Assembly (NCBI GenBank): GCA_964618515.1
Contig: CAZUAS010000064.1
Location: 1-17,049 of the forward strand
Length of the DNA: 17,049 nucleotides
Direction of reading: 5' to 3'
From: JAFGNW01 sp964618515
GTDB taxonomy: Bacteria > Zixibacteria > MSB-5A5 > GN15 > FEB-12
In this document: positions 7,148 to 13,091 of the stretch, piece by piece
Position numbering within the stretch: the first letter of the stretch is position 1
Layout: each line of letters begins with the position of its first letter
Position numbers and translations under genes: made by a program
Notes under the pieces: model-generated
Database searches by the model: none
What the model was told of the DNA's origin: nothing
The model's input: the letters and a program-made list of their open reading frames with translations, nothing else

Positions 7148-7624
7148 ATGATAGTTAAAAGTCAGAAACTGGGAGAACTGGAAGTTCCCGAGGATAAACT
7201 GATTGTCATGGAAAGACCGATACTTGGTTTTGAAAATCTCAGGGAGTTTTGCCTGATTGAAATCGAGGAAATCATGCCTTTTTTATGGTTTCAATCCATT
7301 CAGGAGCCGAGTATATCTTTCCTGGTTGTCAATCCCATCGTCTTTTTCCCCGGATATCACATCGAGATAAATCCGAAAGAGATTGCCGAGCTTGAAGTCG
7401 CCAGAGTCGCTTCGATTGAAACTTATGTTATTGTGACCCTCAATAAAAATCCGGAATTGATAACCGCCAATCTACAGGGTCCGATTCTCATCAACACCGA
7501 GAATAACCTGGCCAAACAATTGATCCTGGTTAACTCTGATTACAAAGTCAAGCATTCTCTTTTGAAAGCCATGGAAGAGGTTCCGGAAAAAATCGTCCGG
7601 AAAAAGGAATTTATCCCGGTATAA
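7148..7624 (+). CDS. fliW: FliW, flagellar assembly factor and CsrA antagonist
   Basis: A 158-residue protein matching FliW over its full usual length. It shows an N-terminal beta strand starting MIVKSQKLGELEVPED, the GFENLREFCLIE segment, PFLWFQSIQEPSISFLVVNP (44-63) and the VTLNKNPELITANLQGPILI region near residues 96-115. In the known partner switch, FliW binds either newly made flagellin or CsrA. When flagellin has been exported, free FliW removes CsrA from flagellin mRNA and translation resumes. Having csrA, fliW and a flagellin gene with GGA-hairpins in one window supports that circuit here. AAAGG (7132-7136) and AAAGGTG (7137-7143) precede the ATG at 7148. The gene ends the operon, followed by a structured 190-base gap. 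Confidence 0.95.
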   Translation: MIVKSQKLGELEVPEDKLIVMERPILGFENLREFCLIEIEEIMPFLWFQSIQEPSISFLVVNPIVFFPGYHIEINPKEIAELEVARVASIETYVIVTLNKNPELITANLQGPILINTENNLAKQLILVNSDYKVKHSLLKAMEEVPEKIVRKKEFIPV

Positions 7625-7636
7625 CCCTGATGCAGC

Positions 7637-7689
7637 CCGGAAGGACTCGTAAAGGCGGTCACGATGCCGTAAGCCGAGTAACCATCCGG
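7637..7689 (+). ncRNA. Candidate structured RNA element between fliW and the glycosyltransferase gene
   Basis: The transcript can form a long imperfect stem. CCGGA (7637-7641) pairs with UCCGG (7685-7689), GG (7643-7644) with CC (7682-7683), and ACUCG (7645-7649) with CGAGU (7675-7679), with only an A-A mismatch and a two-A bulge. Inside, CGGU (7656-7659) pairs with GCCG (7666-7669) around a CACGAU loop, leaving purine-rich internal loops (UAAAG and UAAGC). There is no downstream U-run, so it is not an intrinsic terminator. Its 3' strand includes the GG of a GGAG ribosome site (7688-7691) for the small ORF starting at 7698. A riboswitch or protein-binding leader is possible. A few short strings recall the cyclic di-GMP-I riboswitch, but its architecture is not reproduced. 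Confidence 0.45.
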
Positions 7690-7697
7690 AGAAAAAT

Positions 7698-7823
7698 ATG
7701 AAATGGGATTTCACAATGATTGTAGGTCTAAAATTTACCTTTCCCTGTCTTCATAGAAAAAGGTCATGGAAATCCTGTTACGTGATGCTGTACGATTATG
7801 ATGAAATAAAAATTGGTTGGTAA
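7698..7823 (+). CDS. Possible 41-codon leader ORF overlapping the glycosyltransferase start
   Basis: An ATG at 7698 opens a 41-codon frame ending in TAA at 7821-7823, whose last base is the A of the next gene's ATG (TAATG). GGAG at 7688-7691, six bases before the ATG, is a good ribosome site, clearly better than anything ahead of the downstream gene. The product begins MKWDFTMIVGLKFTF, has a basic middle (HRKRSWKS) and an acidic/aromatic end (YDYDEIKIGW). It has no recognised family, signal peptide or membrane segment. The placement suggests translational coupling to the large downstream ORF, but a frame of this length could arise by chance. Confidence 0.35.
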   Translation: MKWDFTMIVGLKFTFPCLHRKRSWKSCYVMLYDYDEIKIGW

Positions 7824-10531
7824 TGGCTAAATCAAAAGTAAAATCCAAAAAAGCCGGGAAATCATCCCATCCTCCTAAAAAGCCGTCAGCCCGGACCGTT
7901 CGGGGTAGGGCACCGGTAAGTCTGGACCGCTTGCTGGCGGCCGTGAGAAGCGACCCGGAAGATGTCAAGGCGGTTTTAGCGCTGGGCGATTATTATAATG
8001 ATAACCGCATGGAGACCAAAATAATCGATGCTGTCGAACCCCTTGAAAAAATTTATCCCTTCCCTGACAAATATTTACGCGGTCTTTATAATCGTCTTCT
8101 GGCTATCGGTTACAGCCACCTGGGACGTTTTGTTGATTCGGAAAAAGCCGTGTTGCGGGGTTTGGAAGAATATCCCTTTTCGCTGGATTTTTATTATGTC
8201 CTTTGCTTTTTAAAACTATCTCTGCGGGAGTACGATGATGCGATTCAGGCCGCTCGTAAATATATTTCTCTGCGTGAAAAAATAAATGGTAAGCGTCTTA
8301 AAGTACCGGAATTTTCGTCGACCGGAGCTCACGCCACCCAGCTTTATAATTTTCTGGGGGTGGCTCTCCGGGAGAAAGAAGAATTTGAGGAAGCCGAGCG
8401 GGCTTTCAGGGAAGCCATCGCCGCAGATAACGGTAATCACCTTCCTTATATAAACTTGTCACAGATGCTGGTTAAGCGGAATAAGATGTCTTCGGCCCGG
8501 GAAATAATCTGTTTGGGTTTGAAAAAGTGCCGTCAGATCCAGGAACTGCGTATGCTGATGGAGAGTTTTGATAAGCGGGTCTCAGTTTCCGCCTGCCTGA
8601 TAGTTAAGGATGAAGAGGAGCTTCTGCCGGGATGTCTCGAGTCAATTCGTGACTGGGTGGATGAGATTATCGTGGTGGACACCGGTTCCACCGACCGAAC
8701 GGTGGAAATCGCCCAGTCTTACGGAGCCCGGATATTTCACCAGCCCTGGGAAGGCGACTTTTCTAAACACCGGAATTATTCGATTGCGCAGGCCACCGCT
8801 GACTGGATTTTTATCATTGATGCCGATGAACGCATCTGCCGGGAAGATGTACCTCAATTACTGCGTCTTTTAAGCCGCGGTAATTCCTCAATAATAGCCA
8901 TAAATGTATATAATGTTTATCGCGATAAGAATCAGTCGGTCACTTTTTTGCCCTCGGAAAGGCTTTTCCGCAGGGATTTGAACCTTCGTTATGAAGGAAT
9001 TGTTCATAACCAGCTGAAACTCCCTCCTAATATTCCGATCCTCAAAGCCGGAGTTAAACTTCAGCACCTCGGTTATGACCTGTCGCCGGAAAAAATGCAG
9101 AAAAAGATGGCCCGGTCACGAGCTTTGCTGGAAAAACAACTTCAGGAAAACCCCGACAATGCTTTTACCCTTTTTAACCTGGCGCAACTTTATCGTTCCG
9201 GTTATGACGGATTCAAGGAAGAACATGCCCCTCTGGTTTTAAAGTGGGCGGCTCGCGCGGTGGAGCTGACCGACCCGGCTAATCTCAAGGAACGACATAT
9301 TCACCTGATGTGTCTTGACCAGCTGGCCTGGACTTATTTTTACATTAAAGACTATAAACGAGCCTTGGAGTATTGCCGGTGCGCTCTGAATATCAAACCG
9401 GATTACCTCGACCCGTTGCTCCTTCTGGGACATATTTATTCCCAGGAGCGGAAGTTGTCGGAGGCTAAGGAAGCTTATCTCAATTATTTGAAGACTCAGG
9501 CGGCTTTCGATGCTTCCCGTGAAACCGAATCCATAATCCTGATTCATCCGGACAGCCGGGCAAATGCCTATTACAGCCTGGGCCTGCTGGCCGAGATGCA
9601 AAATGATTATAATGAAGCCCTGAAGTATTATCTGGAAACCCTCAAAGTGAATCCCGAATTTCTCGAAGCCAATACTCTGGTGGGAAAAATTTATTTGAGA
9701 GATAACAACTTTCATGAAGCGGAGAAATATTTTCTCAGACAGATGGATACGCCCAATCTATCAAGGGAGGCCGCTCAGGGATTGGCTTATATTTACTTCG
9801 TTCAAAAAAATTACCCGCAGGCAGAAAATTATTATCAACAGGCTTTAAAAATTGCTCCTGATGACCCGGTTACATTGAGTCGGTACGGTGAATTTTGTCT
9901 GGAAACCGGTCGTGAAGAAGAAGCCCTGGAGCTGTTTAAAAAAGCCCGGCAGGGGGGAAATCCCGCTGAAAATATTGAAAAAAGGATAGCCGGGACTTAT
10001 CTCAAAACAGGTCGTTTTGAAGATGCCATAAAACTATATAAGCAGGTGCTGAGGCAAAATATAGAAACGGCAGAAATATTAAATGATTTGGGCAATTGTT
10101 ATTATAAGCTGGGTAATTTTAAGGAAGCCGAAGAGTATTATATTCGATCACTGGAACTTGAGGCCGGATATACGGTTGCCTATCGTAACCGGGGTTTGAC
10201 CCGGGCACGACTAAATAAACCCAATGAAGCTATTGCAGACTTCGAGAAATATCTTCAGCTCTGCCCGGACCAGTATGAAATTTTTCATATTATTGGTGAT
10301 CTTTACAGTAAAATAGGTCAATACCAAAAAGCTATCGGCTATTATGAGAAATTTCTAGGTTTTAATCCTNNNNNNNNNNTGGCGTTGTTTAACCTTTCGG
10401 AATGTTATCTTAATATGGGACATAGGGATTCGGCCATAATGGGTTATCGTAGAGTTTTGCAGATTGAGCCTGATTTTAAACCTGCCCGCCAGCGGCTTGA
10501 CAATTTTATGAAAATTGAAGAAAAAGTCTGA
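7823..10531 (+). CDS. GT2 glycosyltransferase with TPR repeats, probable flagellin-modifying enzyme
   Basis: A 902-residue protein from the ATG at 7823; an in-frame TTG at 7817 would add two residues but overlaps the upstream ORF. A basic Lys/Ser/Pro-rich N terminus (1-30) leads into helical TPR-like repeats (about 45-240). Residues about 254-420 are a family 2 glycosyltransferase: ACLIVKDEE, DEIIVVDTGSTDRT (280-293), DFSKHRN and the metal/sugar-nucleotide motif IIDADE (331-336). Residues about 440-902 are at least ten TPR units with the consensus spacing NPxxxxA. There is no signal peptide or membrane helix, so it is cytoplasmic. Similar GT2-TPR proteins beside flagellin genes are commonly linked to flagellin glycosylation, but substrate and sugar cannot be read from sequence. 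Ten undetermined bases (10370-10379) interrupt one TPR without breaking the frame. Confidence 0.85.
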   Translation: MAKSKVKSKKAGKSSHPPKKPSARTVRGRAPVSLDRLLAAVRSDPEDVKAVLALGDYYNDNRMETKIIDAVEPLEKIYPFPDKYLRGLYNRLLAIGYSHLGRFVDSEKAVLRGLEEYPFSLDFYYVLCFLKLSLREYDDAIQAARKYISLREKINGKRLKVPEFSSTGAHATQLYNFLGVALREKEEFEEAERAFREAIAADNGNHLPYINLSQMLVKRNKMSSAREIICLGLKKCRQIQELRMLMESFDKRVSVSACLIVKDEEELLPGCLESIRDWVDEIIVVDTGSTDRTVEIAQSYGARIFHQPWEGDFSKHRNYSIAQATADWIFIIDADERICREDVPQLLRLLSRGNSSIIAINVYNVYRDKNQSVTFLPSERLFRRDLNLRYEGIVHNQLKLPPNIPILKAGVKLQHLGYDLSPEKMQKKMARSRALLEKQLQENPDNAFTLFNLAQLYRSGYDGFKEEHAPLVLKWAARAVELTDPANLKERHIHLMCLDQLAWTYFYIKDYKRALEYCRCALNIKPDYLDPLLLLGHIYSQERKLSEAKEAYLNYLKTQAAFDASRETESIILIHPDSRANAYYSLGLLAEMQNDYNEALKYYLETLKVNPEFLEANTLVGKIYLRDNNFHEAEKYFLRQMDTPNLSREAAQGLAYIYFVQKNYPQAENYYQQALKIAPDDPVTLSRYGEFCLETGREEEALELFKKARQGGNPAENIEKRIAGTYLKTGRFEDAIKLYKQVLRQNIETAEILNDLGNCYYKLGNFKEAEEYYIRSLELEAGYTVAYRNRGLTRARLNKPNEAIADFEKYLQLCPDQYEIFHIIGDLYSKIGQYQKAIGYYEKFLGFNPXXXXALFNLSECYLNMGHRDSAIMGYRRVLQIEPDFKPARQRLDNFMKIEEKV
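10370..10379. other. Assembly gap (10 N) inside the TPR region
   Basis: Ten undetermined bases lie within the last-but-one TPR unit of the glycosyltransferase gene. The frame reads through them, and the four affected codons fall between the NP and A positions of a TPR, where four residues are expected. The gap length may therefore be close to correct, although 10 N is also a common scaffolder default and whole repeat units could be missing. Confidence 0.95.
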
Positions 10532-10595
10532 AAATCAGGGTCGGGAGGGCTTGACAGAATAGCTGCTCTTTGGAGGGATTTTTAATATAGCCTAT

Positions 10596-10621
10596 TAAGA
10601 TAGTTAACGTTTTGCCGATTA
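10596..10621 (+). promoter_or_regulatory. Sigma-28-type promoter of the flagellin gene, overlapped by an inverted repeat
   Basis: GCCGATTA at 10614-10621 matches the sigma-28 -10 element GCCGATAA in seven of eight bases. TAAG at 10596-10599 (14-base spacer), or TTAA one base earlier (15-base spacer), serves as a -35 close to TAAA. A perfect 8-bp inverted repeat, ATAGTTAA (10600-10607) and TTAACTAT (10619-10626), brackets the -10 element. Transcription would begin near 10628, leaving a leader of about 180 bases. Flagellin genes are standard sigma-28 targets. The rest of 10532-10595 shows no terminator. Confidence 0.6.
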
Positions 10622-10691
10622 ACTATGTATATAAATTTAAAATAAAGTTGGGATTTCTAATTTAAGGAGGTCTATCGTTTTTTGAGGGTAA

Positions 10692-10717
10692 AAGTGTGAA
10701 TTGGAGACGGCACGCTT
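10692..10717 (+). promoter_or_regulatory. Upstream GGA-loop hairpin in the flagellin leader (candidate CsrA site)
   Basis: AAGUGUG (10692-10698) pairs with CACGCUU (10711-10717), seven pairs with one G-U. They enclose a 12-base loop, AAUUGGAGACGG, that contains GGA at 10703-10705. It lies about 90 bases upstream of the flagellin ribosome-site hairpin. CsrA dimers are known to bridge two GGA sites in one leader, for example in Bacillus hag. Assignment to CsrA is inferred. Confidence 0.45.
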
Positions 10718-10784
10718 ACTTGTTTTAACATAGGAAGTGACATGTACACTATCAAATTGAAGAAAAAGGTAAGGAAACATAAAA

Positions 10785-10805
10785 TCAAATTCAAGGAGGA
10801 TTTGA
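10785..10805 (+). promoter_or_regulatory. Flagellin Shine-Dalgarno hairpin (candidate CsrA site)
   Basis: UCAAAU (10785-10790) pairs perfectly with AUUUGA (10800-10805) around the nine-base loop UCAAGGAGG, which holds the whole ribosome binding site AAGGAGG (10793-10799), nine bases before the ATG. The loop contains CAAGGA, close to the CsrA recognition sequence. CsrA bound here would block flagellin translation until FliW removes it. The fold and loop sequence are visible; the binding is inferred. Confidence 0.6.
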
Positions 10806-10808
10806 CGA

Positions 10809-12995
10809 ATGTCACTTCGCATTAACCACAATCTTGCGGCGCTTAACGCTAACCGTAATTTGAAACTGACGACGGACTCATTGAACAAATCGATGCAGAA
10901 ACTGTCGTCCGGTTTCCGGATTAACGCTGCTGCCGACGACCCGGCGGGTCTGATGATATCGGAACAGTTCCGTTCTCAGATTGCGGGTCTCAACCGCGCC
11001 ATTCAGAACTCGGAAGGATCCATTACCATGATCCAGACGGCTGAGGGAGCCCTCACCGAAATTAACAACCTGTTGATTTCCATGAGAGAGCTGGCCATTC
11101 ACGCCGCCAACGAAGGTTTCAACGACACCGACCAGCTGGCTGCCGACCAGGCAGAAATCAGCAATGCTATCAAGACCATCGACCGTATTGCGGCCAACAC
11201 CCAGTTCGGGACGAAGAAGATTCTTGATGGTACCAAGGATAACATTGCCACCATCACCACCGCCGGCAATTCCGGTTTGAATATCAAGACTTCAAACCTA
11301 AATACCGGTATGCACTCGATCTCGGCGACCAAGACCGCCGATTCGACCGCGACTCTCAACACCACCTCACTGGGTATCAGTCTGAATAATACCGATGGTG
11401 ACCCGTACAATCTTGAAGAGAAGATTCACACTATCGATGTCGTCCAGGCTTCCGATGTTGCCAAGAAGACCTCCGGTGCCATCAGCCTGACCGATGCTTT
11501 CGGTAACGGTTTGACGCTGGCCACGACTTCAGCCGCGGCTCAGATTCTTTCCGTGGCGGCGTTCGATTCCGCTCATGCCGCCGACGGCGAAACCGGTACC
11601 TACACTTTCGTTCTGAACTATCAGGAGAACGGCGAAACCCCATCTGGAAACCAGACTCTGCAGATAACTGTTGAGGAAGGTGACCAGGCTGATGAAATCG
11701 CCGCTAAGTTGCAAACCGCCATCAACCAGAACGCGGCTCTGGCCGGCAAACTGACCGTTACCGGCAGTAACGCCGATGCCAGCTCACTGTGGATTTCCGC
11801 CGCCAACGCTGGTGGTCAGTACTCCTTCCAGGTGGAATCTGTCAGCACCGATGCTTCTTCCCCGTTATTCTCTTTCACTTCCGGTACTTCCAGCCGCGGT
11901 GTCTCCACCAATCTGTTGCAGATGGAAGTTGTCACCGATAAATGGTCCAGCGGTCGCACCGCCACGGCTACCGTTTCCGGCACCTATACCTCTCTGAGTA
12001 CTCTGGTAGCCGATATAAATACCGCCTTGCGGACAGCCAACGCTTTCGGCACCATCACCGGTACCACCAATGATATCAAGGCGGAAATAGTTGATAACAA
12101 TCGGATTCAGTTCTCGACTCAGGACGAAGGGTCGGCTTATTCCATCAAGCTGACGGCTTATGGAACCGGTACTGACGACCTGATTCATGTTCTGAATTTG
12201 ACTGAAGATACCCTGGCCAATACCGGTACCGACGCTCTCGTCAGATTTGATGATTACACCAACTCGATCAACAGTGTTACCTATTTGAATCCGACCGATA
12301 ACGTCGTCACCTTATATAATAAGGCTGTCGGAACATCCGGCCGTGGTTCTATAAATATTAAGGTAGATACGGCTCTTAACGGTCTTAACCTTGGTAACCT
12401 GCTGCTTGATGTCAAGGCGGCCAAGTTTGACGTGCGTTTGGATGGCGGCCCGGCGACTTCGGTTACCGCCGGTCTCGACACCACTGTTTATAATGCCGAC
12501 CGTTCCGAGTCGATGATTATTAATTATGACCTGACCGCTCTGGGTGGTTCTGAAACCATCAATAATATTGACCAGTCGCTGGTCTTCCAGATCGGTGCCA
12601 ATGTCGGTCAAACGGCGAAAATTGGTATCCGCAATATGTCGGCCTCGACCCTTGGTCAGAATCTGCCGGGCAACATGTTCCGTTCTCTGGCTGATATTGA
12701 TGTTACCACTGTTCAGGGTGCCCAGGATGCTCAGTCGATTATCGACAACGCCATTACCGAGGTGTCAACCACTCGCGGTACTCTCGGTAGCTTCCAGAAG
12801 AATACTCTGGAATCCAACCTGAGAAACCTCCGGATTGCGTCACAGAATCTGACCTCTTCGGAGTCGATGATTCGCGATACGGATATGGCTGAAGAGATGT
12901 CCGAATTCACCAAGAACCAGATTCTGGTTCAGACGGGTATGGCTATGCTGGCCCAGTCCAACCAGATTCCTCAGGTGGTTCTGTCACTCTTCTAA
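10809..12995 (+). CDS. fliC: Flagellin, the major filament subunit, with a large variable centre
   Basis: A 728-residue flagellin. The N-terminal D0/D1 region (1-145) is highly conserved: SLRINHNLAALNANRNL, QKLSSGFRINAAADDPAGL (30-48) and MRELAIHAANEG (92-103), the helix that in other flagellins includes the TLR5-contacting Arg. The C-terminal D1/D0 region (about 629-728) has TRGTLGSFQKNTLESNLRNL and ends MLAQSNQIPQVVLSLF. The middle 480 residues are Ser/Thr/Ala-rich and beta-predicted, with at least two repeated modules (about 262-345 and 375-470), each having an LxxxINxAL-like helix. Ser/Thr richness fits surface O-glycosylation by the upstream GT2-TPR protein. It has its own sigma-28-type promoter and a long leader, and is followed by a strong stem-loop. 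The ATG follows AAGGAGG by nine bases. Confidence 0.97.
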   Translation: MSLRINHNLAALNANRNLKLTTDSLNKSMQKLSSGFRINAAADDPAGLMISEQFRSQIAGLNRAIQNSEGSITMIQTAEGALTEINNLLISMRELAIHAANEGFNDTDQLAADQAEISNAIKTIDRIAANTQFGTKKILDGTKDNIATITTAGNSGLNIKTSNLNTGMHSISATKTADSTATLNTTSLGISLNNTDGDPYNLEEKIHTIDVVQASDVAKKTSGAISLTDAFGNGLTLATTSAAAQILSVAAFDSAHAADGETGTYTFVLNYQENGETPSGNQTLQITVEEGDQADEIAAKLQTAINQNAALAGKLTVTGSNADASSLWISAANAGGQYSFQVESVSTDASSPLFSFTSGTSSRGVSTNLLQMEVVTDKWSSGRTATATVSGTYTSLSTLVADINTALRTANAFGTITGTTNDIKAEIVDNNRIQFSTQDEGSAYSIKLTAYGTGTDDLIHVLNLTEDTLANTGTDALVRFDDYTNSINSVTYLNPTDNVVTLYNKAVGTSGRGSINIKVDTALNGLNLGNLLLDVKAAKFDVRLDGGPATSVTAGLDTTVYNADRSESMIINYDLTALGGSETINNIDQSLVFQIGANVGQTAKIGIRNMSASTLGQNLPGNMFRSLADIDVTTVQGAQDAQSIIDNAITEVSTTRGTLGSFQKNTLESNLRNLRIASQNLTSSESMIRDTDMAEEMSEFTKNQILVQTGMAMLAQSNQIPQVVLSLF

Positions 12996-13011
12996 TTATA
13001 GAGTTGTACTA

Positions 13012-13041
13012 TCCCGGGGGAGGTTCTCTCCTCCTCCGGGA
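13012..13041 (+). terminator. Strong stem-loop after the flagellin gene, without a U-tract
   Basis: UCCCGGGGGAGG (13012-13023) pairs with CCUCCUCCGGGA (13030-13041), twelve pairs including one G-U, around the loop UUCUCU. It starts 17 bases after the flagellin stop. The following bases are AUAAAGAAAG, so the U-run of a classical rho-independent terminator is missing. It may still terminate, or may protect the 3' end of the abundant flagellin mRNA while allowing some read-through into fliD, which has no evident promoter of its own. Confidence 0.55.
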
Positions 13042-13091
13042 ATAAAGAAAGATATAAACAGACAGTGAAGTCATAGTCTTACAGAAGTAAC

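Noticed and set aside
7650..7687. Cyclic di-GMP-I riboswitch resemblance (GUAAAGGC and GCCGAGUAACC strings)
   Set aside because: The three-helix junction with the GAAA tetraloop and receptor is absent; the sequence folds as a single long stem. Kept only as an unassigned RNA element.
10551..10588. TTGACA followed by TTTAATAT as a sigma-70 promoter for flagellin
   Set aside because: The spacer is 24-26 bases, far from 17, and a better sigma-28 promoter lies downstream.
10664..10698. Gene start after AAGGAGG at 10664-10670
   Set aside because: No ATG, GTG or TTG opens more than a five-codon frame at suitable spacing; treated as an orphan ribosome-like or CsrA-like site.
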